From contig JAXGQE010000008.1 of the NCBI GenBank assembly GCA_040766585.1, positions 1-64,000 on the forward strand: a stretch of 64,000 nt of DNA. The letters are read 5' to 3'. Of the stretch, positions 17,219-25,445 are shown piece by piece. Position 1 is the first letter of the stretch. Each line of letters opens with the position of its first letter. Under the pieces are notes generated by a model that ran no database searches, was not told the DNA's origin, and worked only from the letters and a program-made list of their open reading frames with translations. The translations under genes were made by a program, and so were the position numbers. The DNA is from JAXGQE01 sp040766585. Its GTDB lineage: Bacteria > Bacillota > SLNR01.

Positions 17219-17764
17219 CTATTTCTTTGTGCTGACATAGAAATTTTCGGGATATTTGTAACCGGGTCTTAAGTTTGCCTGGTACTGCACTTCAATGTCC
17301 AAAAGTTCAGTTACAAACACACACATGACGCCTTTGACTCGGGTTCCTTCTTCAAGATGCCCTCCAAAAGTACCGGTGTCCCAGGCACCTCCGGAAACGA
17401 AGTGCATGGCTACAAATGTTTCTTCATCGCCGTCTTCTTTTTTCCTCTGGCTGATCATGCCGCCTACGGCCAGCAGCATATTCAGATTTGCGCATGTAGC
17501 GGACACTTCCTGGTGCCAATCTTCAGGATCGTGAACATTGGGTACCCATTTGTCATACACGGCGGGTTGAAAAGCTCCCATGAACGCAGCATGAACTTTA
17601 CCAAAACGAATATTGTTGTCGATGGCAAATTGTCTGACAGCCAAAAGGGGGTCGGCTCCGGTCGTGAGTCGCAGCAAGAATTCGCGTCCTCTTGTCGCCT
17701 CACAAAAATGGTATTCATTCGGTTCCTTGGCATCCATTTCCCAGTGGTGTTGTGGTTTATCCAT
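17219..17764 (-). CDS. PPC (PCC/DUF296) domain protein
   Basis: 181 residues containing the PPC domain shared by plants and prokaryotes: REFLLRLTTGADPLLAVRQF (residues 27-46), then the central strand GKVHAAFMGAF and the C-terminal beta segment. Bacterial members form trimers of unknown function; some are annotated as DNA-binding because plant proteins fuse the domain to AT-hooks, but no AT-hook is present here. This copy is longer than the usual 130-150 residues, with extra residues at both ends. AAGGAGG precedes the ATG. It is downstream of the MtnA-like gene on the same strand, but a terminator stands between them. Confidence 0.75.
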   Translation of the reverse strand: MDKPQHHWEMDAKEPNEYHFCEATRGREFLLRLTTGADPLLAVRQFAIDNNIRFGKVHAAFMGAFQPAVYDKWVPNVHDPEDWHQEVSATCANLNMLLAVGGMISQRKKEDGDEETFVAMHFVSGGAWDTGTFGGHLEEGTRVKGVMCVFVTELLDIEVQYQANLRPGYKYPENFYVSTKK

Positions 17765-17900
17765 TTGTCAGCACCTCCTTAGATTTAATGACTTTTTCTT
17801 CAATAGTTAAAAAATTCCTTCATCCATAATCCGTAATGAATATTTTTTAATCAATATCCATAAAAGGGTTGAAGTTCGAAGAACTGGCAAGACCCTGCCC

Positions 17901-17939
17901 AAATAAAATCAGGATCTGTCACAAATAAACAGATCCTGA
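17901..17939 (-). terminator. Rho-independent terminator of the MtnA-like gene
   Basis: On the minus strand TCAGGATCTGT pairs with ACAGATCCTGA (11 bp) and is followed by TTTTATTT. It lies 50 bases past the stop codon. Confidence 0.82.
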
Positions 17940-17988
17940 ATCCATTCCGCCAATCCCACTGACGAAATCGATGAGTACTGAGTTTAGA

Positions 17989-19041
17989 TCACCAGTAGCG
18001 GTCCGTCTTGTTCATGTAATATCGATTCAAGTCAAAGGGGCTGAATATCCCTTTATCTGTGACCACTCCGCTGACAAGATGAGGCGGTGTGATATCGAAA
18101 GAAGGATAAAATCCTTTCACTCCGGGGAGAGTATTTCGGACACCTCTGCACTCAAGAACTTCATCCGGATTTCGTTCTTCAATACGGACTTCGGATATAC
18201 TTTTGTGGGCTTCATCGGGGATGCCGGTCACAAAATAGGGAATTCCAAAGTGGTTGGCCACAATCGCTATCTGGAAGGTGCCAATCTTGTTGACCACATG
18301 CCCGTCCATCGTGATGGAGTCTGCAGCGGATGTAAAAACATCAATCTTCTTCGTCTGCATAGTATAGGCCGGCATATTATCTGTAATGACCGTCACATCA
18401 AAGCCCATATCGTGTGCAACGGAGGAGGTCAGGCGGGCTCCCTGAAGATAGGGTCTCGTTTCAGGACAGAATATCTTCAGTTCCTTATTTCGCTGTCTGG
18501 ATTCCCGAAGCATCATGCCTACAATGGTTTCTCCGAAACACTGGGTCATAATTTTTCCTTGGTCCGGAAAGAGATCCACCAAATATTTTGCTACCTCACC
18601 GATTTTCGAATATCGACGATTCATTGACTCAATTGTATGTTCCAATATTGCCTGATCGACTGGTTCCCCCTTTTCAAGGGTTTCCGCGGCCTTTTCTAAG
18701 CAGCCATTCACGATCAGAGTCATCCGATTGACCGTAGTCGGCCGAGCATGGGACAGTTTGTAGGCGGCGTCCCGCAAGTATTCCATTTGCTTTTCTTTAC
18801 TCAGGTGGCTGCATTCATGGGCTGCCAGTGCCATTCCCATACTGGCTGCGGTATATGGGCCCGCACTTTGTGTAACCATATCAGCGATGGCTTGAGCCAC
18901 ATCTTCATGGGACCTGCAAGTAACAAATTCAATTTTGGTAGGATAAATTCTTCGATCCAGAATTCGAACGGAACCATTTTCGTACCAGGCCACGTTTTCA
19001 TATTGAAGCATGAAAGCCAATCCGTGATCTTCTCGTTTCAT
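17989..19041 (-). CDS. S-methyl-5-thioribose-1-phosphate isomerase-like protein (eIF-2B alpha family)
   Basis: 350 residues, the length of MtnA. Diagnostic pieces are the catalytic Cys in IMTQCFGE (around residue 168), FCPETRPYLQGARLT, the catalytic Asp in SAADSI followed by VVNKIGT, and IEERNPDEV near the end. The N terminus is less like canonical MtnA, so a related sugar phosphate (for example ribose 1,5-bisphosphate) is possible. In methionine salvage it would act after MTA cleavage; mtnN and a purine phosphoribosyltransferase lie nearby, although MtnN would also need a kinase that I do not see here. GAGGGGG lies 7 bases ahead of the ATG. Confidence 0.75.
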   Translation of the reverse strand: MKREDHGLAFMLQYENVAWYENGSVRILDRRIYPTKIEFVTCRSHEDVAQAIADMVTQSAGPYTAASMGMALAAHECSHLSKEKQMEYLRDAAYKLSHARPTTVNRMTLIVNGCLEKAAETLEKGEPVDQAILEHTIESMNRRYSKIGEVAKYLVDLFPDQGKIMTQCFGETIVGMMLRESRQRNKELKIFCPETRPYLQGARLTSSVAHDMGFDVTVITDNMPAYTMQTKKIDVFTSAADSITMDGHVVNKIGTFQIAIVANHFGIPYFVTGIPDEAHKSISEVRIEERNPDEVLECRGVRNTLPGVKGFYPSFDITPPHLVSGVVTDKGIFSPFDLNRYYMNKTDRYW

Positions 19042-19152
19042 AATGAAACCCCCTCAAATTGTCTACTGCAGCCTAGATCATTTCCGGCCACGTTTCGGTT
19101 CATGCAAGAGCCATACGTTGGGCAAAAGATATGTATCTGTGGAAGTGGACTT

Positions 19153-19383
19153 CTATGAAAAATGCTTTGCAATCAACACAGCTACAAATCCCAGCGAAAA
19201 AGGATAGAAAAGAAAAAGGAAAGCAAAGTCAATGATCTTTAAGCGCATAGTTGCCGAGGCGAGCCCCGCGCTTGGAATTTCCTGCAAATACTCATACCAG
19301 GTGACAATGCCCATTCTGGACGCAGCAAGATTCAAAATGACTGCCAGGACAAGGATTCCCCATCCTGCGGCGAAAGCTTTCAT
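19153..19383 (-). CDS. Small two- to three-helix membrane protein
   Basis: 76 residues from the ATG at 19383, which follows GGGAG with 9-base spacing; an upstream start at 19413 has no such site. Residues 1-20 (MKAFAAGWGILVLAVILNLA) and the last 25 are strongly hydrophobic, with a short loop containing TWYEYLQ between. The outline recalls small clostridial proteins that end in FLFYPFSLGFVA (weak recall). No function known. It is on the same strand as the flanking genes. Confidence 0.6.
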   Translation of the reverse strand: MKAFAAGWGILVLAVILNLAASRMGIVTWYEYLQEIPSAGLASATMRLKIIDFAFLFLFYPFSLGFVAVLIAKHFS

Positions 19384-19476
19384 ATGCCTCATCTCCCGTA
19401 GATTTGAATGCATACCACAGCATCATAAAGGGGTCGTCCAGTCACAATACTTTTCGTGTAAACGAATACGTGGTGT

Positions 19477-21234
19477 TTATTGAATTCCAATCAGCATAAT
19501 GATATCCAGATTATCAATGACAGGCTTGTTCTCAAAGTCACTGTAGCCGGCAATGTGAACAAAAGCAATCAGGTATTTGACCCCGTTCTGCTCCCCTGTA
19601 AAAGTCATCTTGGACAAAGGAATCTCGATATCCTTCTCCTGAAGGGCATTGTTTGAAAAACTGGCATAGAGTTCCTGGACGATGGGTTCCAAATCGATGT
19701 CCAGTACATTTTCGTCGTCTCTGGCCACGAGAATTCTGGCTTCTTCTAACCGCAAATCTACCTCAAAACCATCGATGGGTTCGGGGTTCGTGATCCACGG
19801 GTTAACGGAAAAGTAATAGTCGTAATCGCTGATACGTAATCCAGATTTCGAGATATCCGAGTGATAGTAAAAATAGTTATTCATCGGTATATCATACTCA
19901 GGAACATACTCAAACCCGAAGACAGAGGGCATATTCACCAGCGTAAAATCGTTAGGTAGAATGGCGACATCGTTGAGAGTATGCATGGTATCGAAATAAC
20001 CCAGGATACTGCTGATCTCTTTTTTTGCAGCCAATGGGATTTCTGGATTCGGTTGAATGTCACCGTTTTCAATCATCTCATACTGGGCCAGGACATTCTC
20101 CAGACGATTGTTCTGGCTGCGAATGGAAACTGCAAAACTGCTCATCGGACCAAACATGGAAATGAATACAACAATTGCCAGTGAGATGGGAATAAGGATA
20201 TTACGTTGTGATTTTTTGACCGCAAGATAAATCATGACTGAAGTAACCCAAAGACCCAAGATCACGATTAGGTATCGGTTTTCGGTAAACCCGTACTGGC
20301 GGATGCGCAGTCCGATGGATGCGAACATCATGCCCAGTACGGGAATGATTAGTATAGGAAACCATTTTCGAAAGAGACTGCTGATTTGGTGCTGTGCTTG
20401 AACCGGTGTGAGCAGGAATATGACCCCAACACTTACCGTTGAATACCACAGGACCAAATGCGAAACCAACCCCTGCGGCCATTCCCCGGAGAATAGGATT
20501 CGAGCAAAGTATGCATACAAGATGAATGTATAGACGGATATAAGGGGTATAACAATGAAAGTGAGCAGGATTTTCAGCGAATCAGGATAGCGAAAGCCGC
20601 TGGTATCGTCATTATACTGAGGCAGTTTCGACAAAAATAGGGCTACAGCAAAGATCAGTGAAACCAGAATAAAGCTGTAAAAGTAAAACTTACCTGCAAT
20701 ATTAACAGAGAAAAGAGTGCTGATGGTAAACATGATAATGCTGATCCCTGCGTAGAGTACAGCGGCGTAAATCCCCGTGGTAAACGCCCCGTTGAATATT
20801 CGCAATACATATGTTTCATAATGGGATGGTATTCGGATCCTTTGGATGAAAAAAACCACGATTATCAGAGTCAGCACAATGGAAGTGAACCGCATCATGG
20901 TCACTGAGTTGAAATCCTTCAAATAGAAGAAGAAATACCCAATCGTTAAAAGAGCCGCCAGTGAATGGGAAATCAGCTGTCTTTGCAGAGTGGGTTTGGA
21001 ATCCGTTTCATTAAACAGCGAGACGTTCAGTGACAGAATACCAAAAAGAGCGACGGCCATATTGATCCGAACAATCAGCTGGATCGTATCAGAAGCCAGT
21101 ACATCGGTGGCTTCATTCAGCCAAATGATCAAAGTGGCCAGAACCGCGAAAGACAAGGCCGTAACCGGAAATCTCTTGTAACTTTGAAGAATAGAGTTCA
21201 GATTGCTTTTTATTTGTGAGAAATTTAATTTCAT
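19477..21234 (-). CDS. DUF4153-type multi-pass membrane protein
   Basis: 585 residues from the ATG at 21234 (GAAGG 8 bases ahead); the longer frame to 21300 has no site. About 11-12 hydrophobic helices fill the first 400 residues, including YGFTENRYLIVILGLW, a sequence typical of DUF4153 proteins (family recall). The last 190 residues are soluble, start after a helix, and are rich in acidic residues (for example PEYDIPMNNYFYYHSD), so they probably sit outside the membrane. Its role is unknown. It is transcribed away from the lipoprotein gene at 21752, with a 517-base region between. Confidence 0.7.
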   Translation of the reverse strand: MKLNFSQIKSNLNSILQSYKRFPVTALSFAVLATLIIWLNEATDVLASDTIQLIVRINMAVALFGILSLNVSLFNETDSKPTLQRQLISHSLAALLTIGYFFFYLKDFNSVTMMRFTSIVLTLIIVVFFIQRIRIPSHYETYVLRIFNGAFTTGIYAAVLYAGISIIMFTISTLFSVNIAGKFYFYSFILVSLIFAVALFLSKLPQYNDDTSGFRYPDSLKILLTFIVIPLISVYTFILYAYFARILFSGEWPQGLVSHLVLWYSTVSVGVIFLLTPVQAQHQISSLFRKWFPILIIPVLGMMFASIGLRIRQYGFTENRYLIVILGLWVTSVMIYLAVKKSQRNILIPISLAIVVFISMFGPMSSFAVSIRSQNNRLENVLAQYEMIENGDIQPNPEIPLAAKKEISSILGYFDTMHTLNDVAILPNDFTLVNMPSVFGFEYVPEYDIPMNNYFYYHSDISKSGLRISDYDYYFSVNPWITNPEPIDGFEVDLRLEEARILVARDDENVLDIDLEPIVQELYASFSNNALQEKDIEIPLSKMTFTGEQNGVKYLIAFVHIAGYSDFENKPVIDNLDIIMLIGIQ

Positions 21235-21751
21235 AAGTCTAGCCTTCTTTCCATAGTAAATTGTGGCCTTAAAACATTCTATCATGACGAGGTAATACAT
21301 TACAGATCGATTGATAAATAATGTCTTTCTATTATTCGAGAAATGGCCCGGAATGCCTTTTTCAAATAATTGAATTCAACAGGGTATATTATGGATCCGT
21401 TGATGGAATAAGAAGATTATTCCATATATAGTTAATATAAAGTATAGATATTTGACAATCCATTTAGTATATGTTAGAATAAAAAAGGCAAATGACATCA
21501 AATAGCGAAATTAAATCTATTAAGCCATAAACAAGCGTAAATCAAATTTGAATGTTCGGTTAAAAAACACTATTCAGAATATTTAAATAAATATATTGGA
21601 TTCCAATATGCATTGAGCACTCATCCATTCTACTCTATGAATGAATTCAAGAAAGTTAGTTCGGATGTCTTTGCCAAATCGGTATCAGTAAATCAAAAAC
21701 TCGCAATAAAACCAGATTTGCGAGGCAAGAAGGAAAAGGAGGAAATAATTA
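21235..21751. other. Divergent intergenic region and long leader
   Basis: A/T-rich region of 517 bases between the DUF4153 gene and the lipoprotein gene. It holds a consensus promoter (21452-21480) and a leader of about 265 bases. I searched the leader by eye for known riboswitch cores and found none. Confidence 0.5.
21452..21480 (+). promoter_or_regulatory. Sigma-A promoter for the lipoprotein gene
   Basis: TTGACA and TAGAAT are separated by exactly 17 bases, a near-perfect vegetative promoter. The start codon is about 270 bases downstream. Confidence 0.78.
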
Positions 21752-22375
21752 ATGAGAATCAGCAGTAAGAGAACTTTGACACTGGTAGTTGCTTTGCTGG
21801 CTTTGACAGTTGCATTAGCAGGCTGCTCCAACGAAGTAGCAGTAAATGGCTCAAAGGTGGTTCGCGGTGTTGAGCCCGTTGATTTCACAAGTGGTGAAAT
21901 TTACAATGGTTTTGTAGCGCCCAAGAAGGTTGAAGGCGGAGTATCTGAATTGTTGCCTGATTTTCCTGAGGAATTGGTAGTATATCCCGGCGGACTTTAT
22001 AACGAACATGACAGCTTTGCCGGAGTGAATGGTGTTCCGTTTGACTACGGTGCCTCCATGTTTGATAACTTTGATCTCTTCAGAGACGATGAAGCCAATC
22101 CGAATGATTTCGGTTTAAACATTAGCACAGATGCAGAAAGTGATGAACAGCTGGCTGAATGGTTCGTCTCCGAAATGGAAGCTCGGGGCTGGACAATTAC
22201 CGAATACGAAGTAAAAGATGATCTGGCTGAAACGGTTATTAAAGGTGAAAACAATGGCAATGTAATGGAAGCTCTGATCTATATCGGCGGCAACGGTCCT
22301 GGATACACACGAACTGAAGAAATTCCTGAAAACTGGGATTATGTTGTATTCGCCATGGTTCTTGACCTGGCGTAA
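21752..22375 (+). CDS. Secreted lipoprotein of unknown function
   Basis: 207 residues with a lipoprotein signal peptide: basic start MRISSKR, a hydrophobic core, and LAGC with Cys25 as the lipidated residue. The mature part is acidic and has one region (QLAEWFVSEMEARGWTITEY) that looks like the helix and strand of small lipoproteins which measure or bind at the cell surface. I recognise no catalytic motif. AGGAGG lies about 9 bases ahead of the ATG. It has its own strong promoter and terminator, so it is a single-gene unit and probably well expressed. Confidence 0.72.
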   Translation: MRISSKRTLTLVVALLALTVALAGCSNEVAVNGSKVVRGVEPVDFTSGEIYNGFVAPKKVEGGVSELLPDFPEELVVYPGGLYNEHDSFAGVNGVPFDYGASMFDNFDLFRDDEANPNDFGLNISTDAESDEQLAEWFVSEMEARGWTITEYEVKDDLAETVIKGENNGNVMEALIYIGGNGPGYTRTEEIPENWDYVVFAMVLDLA

Positions 22376-22400
22376 GAGAAATCAAAACGGTTAATTGGCA

Positions 22401-22429
22401 AAAAAGGGAGTCGGATGACTCCCTTTTTT
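22401..22429 (+). terminator. Rho-independent terminator
   Basis: AAAAAGGGAGTC and GACTCCCTTTTT pair around the tetraloop GGAT, with the T run continuous with the stem. Confidence 0.88.
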
Positions 22430-22501
22430 GTTTATTGGAAAGGTCGCATTCAATCAACAAAATGTCGATAATCGCGAATATAAACAATATGAAAAGCTTC
22501 G

Positions 22502-22530
22502 TTGAGAAGATAATCGATTCATGGTACATT
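22502..22530 (+). promoter_or_regulatory. Promoter of the riboswitch-controlled protease gene
   Basis: TTGAGA and TACATT are 17 bases apart, and TGG before the -10 adds an extended -10 contact. Transcription would start about 50 bases before the riboswitch. Confidence 0.65.
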
Positions 22531-22586
22531 GATCCCGTCTAGAAGAATGCAACTGCATATGGAACGAATTGGATAGAAGCCTATCC

Positions 22587-22668
22587 GATAATGGCAAACC
22601 TGTCGAAAGGCAGGGACGCAAAGCTATGGGTCTACGGGTTTATACCTAGGATTGCCAAGCCGCCGAAG
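22587..22668 (+). ncRNA. Cyclic-di-GMP-I (GEMM) riboswitch
   Basis: The conserved core is present in order: GGCAAACC, a GAAA tetraloop hairpin (TGTCGAAAGGCA), GGGACGCAAAGC, the second arm with GGGTCTACGG, and a closing GATTGCC that can pair with the opening GGCA. These are the signature bases of the class I cyclic-di-GMP aptamer. It lies in the leader of the S8 protease gene, after a good promoter, so the surface protease is expected to respond to the motile/sessile signal. Whether the ligand turns it on or off cannot be decided by eye. Confidence 0.93.
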
Positions 22669-22699
22669 ATCTGGTTTTTTTTGTTCTCGTCAAACCACG

Positions 22700-22727
22700 A
22701 ATTTCTGGCGCTTGGCCAGAAATTTTT
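22700..22727 (+). terminator. Hairpin in the riboswitch expression platform, candidate conditional terminator
   Basis: AATTTCTGGC and GCCAGAAATT pair (10 bp) around a 5-base loop and end in a short T run. It lies between the aptamer and the ribosome binding site. A separate run of eight T at 22675-22682 directly follows the aptamer and could be the real termination point. Confidence 0.55.
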
Positions 22728-22744
22728 GATTTGGGGGGAGAATA

Positions 22745-24406
22745 ATGGAAAAAAGAATGATGGGTAAGAAGGCACTGCTGGCAATTCTGATACTCGCATT
22801 GATGATTCCAGTATCACTGGTTGCTGAGGCAAAGGGTTCAGTGGGGGCTGGCCCTAATGAAGAAACTGTAGGTACAAAGAGCGTGGTCATTGGATTTAAA
22901 GAACCAGCCAAAGGATTGGCTGTAGCTGAAGTAAAAGCCTCCGGCGGTGTTGTGTCCAAAAGCTTCAAGCATATGTCGATGGTGGCTGCAGAATTAACAG
23001 AAGAAGAGATCCAAGAGCTTAGCAAAAACAGCAATGTAGAATATATCGAAGAAGACATCATCATAGAATCAATGGGCGAGGAAATTCCCTGGGGTGTCGA
23101 GATGACTGAAGCCCCTGCATTGTGGACGCATGCGGCCGGCGATGGGATCAAGGTCGCAATATTGGATACCGGTGTTGATATTAACCATGTTGATCTAACT
23201 TTTCAGGGTGGAGTAAATACGATTGATGGAAGCAGTTACAGCGGTACAGCCAATCATGGATCCCATGTATCGGGTATTGTCGGAGCCGTAACAAACAATA
23301 CCGGGGTTGTGGGTATGGCACCCTATGTTGAATTGAATTCAGTAAAAGTTCTGGCCGATGATGGTAAAGGCTCTTTATCCGCGCTCATTGCCGGGCTGGA
23401 TTGGGCTGTAGAGAACGACATGGATATTGTGAATATGAGCCTTGGCACCTCAACGGATACCGAAGCATTGAGGGAAGCTGTTGATAAAGCGTATAATGCA
23501 GGTATTTTATTGGTTGCTGCGGCAGGAAACAGCGGAACAGAAGAAGGCACTACCGACACAATCAAGTACCCGGCAAAATATGAGTCTGTTATTGCCGTGG
23601 GAGCAGTAAACTCCAGCAATATCAGAGCACCGTTTTCAGCTACAGGCCCTGATTTGGAACTGACTGCCCCGGGAGTGTCGATCCGATCAACCATACCTGG
23701 GGACCGTTATGCACTGGCCAGCGGGACTTCGATGGCGGCACCTCATGTCACCGGAGCAGCTGCTCTGATCTGGTCTCAGAATCCCGAATTCAGCAATGTC
23801 CAGGTCCGCTACGCACTGCGAGATGGAGCTCAATCAACCGGCTCTGCATTCCAGTATGGTTACGGTATCATCAATTTGAGTCAATGGGCTCCTGTGTCCG
23901 ATCCTGGCAGCAATCCAGAACAGGAACCTGAGGATGAGCCGATTCAGGAACCGGAAGAAGAACCGATTCAGGAGCCGGAAGGAGAACCGGTCCAAGAACC
24001 AAAAACATCGCAGCCATTATGTGAAGACACACTAGAGATTGTTCTCACAATCGGTTCAAAAATGACCTTAGTCAACAATGTTAAGAAATATATGGATGTT
24101 AGTCCTTACATAGATTCTGCTGCAAAACGAACCATGGTTCCTGTGCGATTTATCTCTGAAACAATGGGAGCTACGGTTTCATGGGATTCGGAAAGTAAAA
24201 AGGTTACAATAAAAACCAGTGAACATACCATTGTGCTGACCATTGGTTCGAAAACAGTGATTGTAGATAACAAGATAGTTTTGCTGGATGTGTATCCAAG
24301 AATTAAGAACTGCCGGACTTATGTTCCAATCCGCTTTATTAGTGAAACACTGGGTGCAGAAGTTCTGTGGGATGGAACGACCCAAAAAGTCTTTATCGAA
24401 AAATAA
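22745..24406 (+). CDS. Secreted subtilisin-like (S8) protease with C-terminal stalk/copper-amine-oxidase-N-like repeats
   Basis: 553 residues. A signal peptide (1-28) is followed by an I9-type propeptide (about 44-108, with VVIGFKEPAKGLAVAE and VEYIEEDI), then an S8 catalytic domain with Asp141 (AILDTGVD), His171 (NHGSHVSG), the oxyanion Asn262 (AAGNSG) and Ser329 (GTSMAAPH). Residues about 390-420 are a Pro-Glu-Gln stalk. The end holds two copies of the copper amine oxidase N-terminal-like fold (MVPVRFISETMGA and YVPIRFISETLGA), a wall- or surface-binding module common in Clostridia. GGGGGGAG precedes the ATG. The gene is controlled by a cyclic-di-GMP riboswitch, which suggests a role in attachment or release of surface proteins, as known for the riboswitch-controlled protease of C. 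difficile (unrelated fold). Confidence 0.9.
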   Translation: MEKRMMGKKALLAILILALMIPVSLVAEAKGSVGAGPNEETVGTKSVVIGFKEPAKGLAVAEVKASGGVVSKSFKHMSMVAAELTEEEIQELSKNSNVEYIEEDIIIESMGEEIPWGVEMTEAPALWTHAAGDGIKVAILDTGVDINHVDLTFQGGVNTIDGSSYSGTANHGSHVSGIVGAVTNNTGVVGMAPYVELNSVKVLADDGKGSLSALIAGLDWAVENDMDIVNMSLGTSTDTEALREAVDKAYNAGILLVAAAGNSGTEEGTTDTIKYPAKYESVIAVGAVNSSNIRAPFSATGPDLELTAPGVSIRSTIPGDRYALASGTSMAAPHVTGAAALIWSQNPEFSNVQVRYALRDGAQSTGSAFQYGYGIINLSQWAPVSDPGSNPEQEPEDEPIQEPEEEPIQEPEGEPVQEPKTSQPLCEDTLEIVLTIGSKMTLVNNVKKYMDVSPYIDSAAKRTMVPVRFISETMGATVSWDSESKKVTIKTSEHTIVLTIGSKTVIVDNKIVLLDVYPRIKNCRTYVPIRFISETLGAEVLWDGTTQKVFIEK

Positions 24407-24456
24407 TCCAGCATCTGCTGCTTCGATGTACTAGCATCAGCAGTACTAGACCCATA

Positions 24457-24490
24457 GCAAAAAAACCCCCGCCCCCAGGAGGTTTTTTGC
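24457..24490 (+). terminator. Rho-independent terminator after the protease gene
   Basis: GCAAAAAAACC and GGTTTTTTGC pair around a C-rich loop, followed by TTTTCGC. Confidence 0.75.
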
Positions 24491-24570
24491 TTTTCGCTGA
24501 TGAAATGATTATCCTGAATAACAATCAGAAATCCATCAATACCGTGGATTGGAAAAAACGGAGGGGGCCC

Positions 24571-24954
24571 ATGATCAACAAAAAAGCGTATCTAAGGATG
24601 GGATTGATCGTATCTGTGACTACTTTCATTTTGTTGGCGGTAGCTGTTCGCTTTTTGCTGAGGACTCCGCTGCAAAGTGAAAATTACGTGGCCTTTTTTA
24701 TATTCTCCTTGATTACAGGAGGAATTACGTCCATACTTATCTATACACAAGCTCGAATAGCAGCCGGACTGTTTATTCTGGGACTGGGGCTGGGATTCCT
24801 GGAAATGTACCGTGTATTTATGAATGGAATGTCCGGGTGGGGCGATCTGATTGGACTGCTGTCTCTGTTTTTCTGGGCAGCGATTGGTCTGGGATCCGGC
24901 ATACTGATTCAGATCGGAATCAATCTTTTGCAGAGGAAGAAAAAGAAGGGATAG
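24571..24954 (+). CDS. Four-helix membrane protein of unknown function
   Basis: 127 residues from the ATG at 24571 (GGAGGGGG ahead); the open frame upstream runs through the previous terminator and is not coding. Four hydrophobic segments lie at about 10-30, 41-59, 66-82 and 98-118, with a Lys-rich tail (QRKKKKG) that places the C terminus inside. I recognise no family. It is convergent with the next small gene, separated by 12 bases. Confidence 0.6.
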   Translation: MINKKAYLRMGLIVSVTTFILLAVAVRFLLRTPLQSENYVAFFIFSLITGGITSILIYTQARIAAGLFILGLGLGFLEMYRVFMNGMSGWGDLIGLLSLFFWAAIGLGSGILIQIGINLLQRKKKKG

Positions 24955-24966
24955 GACTATTGAATA

Positions 24967-25200
24967 TTAATACTTGCGAAAATCGTCCTCGTTCTGATTC
25001 TTTATCTCCATGATTCGTTGAATCAATACGGATACCAGTGCCACTGCAAACAGAAAAATTCCGCCGATTAAAATAACTTTTTGCATCATGCTAATGGATT
25101 CGCCGAAGATACGAAACACAGTGAAAAGGTTCAGCATCTGAAAGATAAGCCAGGTAAGAATGACTCCGACGATAACCACGGGTGCGAAATATTTTTTCAT
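24967..25200 (-). CDS. Small two-helix membrane protein
   Basis: 77 residues from the ATG at 25200, which has GGGAGG 7 bases ahead; the longer frame to 25317 has no site. Two hydrophobic helices (about 6-27 and 40-62) are joined by a short loop, FRIFGESISMMQ. The charged C terminus (EIKNQNEDDFRKY) is probably cytoplasmic. No function recognised. Confidence 0.55.
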   Translation of the reverse strand: MKKYFAPVVIVGVILTWLIFQMLNLFTVFRIFGESISMMQKVILIGGIFLFAVALVSVLIQRIMEIKNQNEDDFRKY

Positions 25201-25445
25201 GATAAGGCCTCCCATATGAAATGCATAGTATTTCGAAAAATATTGGGGAAATCCTCTATATCGGAGTTCCTTTCTTAAAACACTGTGCGGCAGGATCATG
25301 AATATTTGAAGCAACATGCAAGAAGTAAATCAAATGCGTATGATCTGTTTGTCCTGCATAGAAAAGAGAATAAAGGAATTTGGTTGAGAAGATTGAATAA
25401 GGACGAAATTCGAAATACGTGGCAGATGCGACAGGAGGGATTGGA

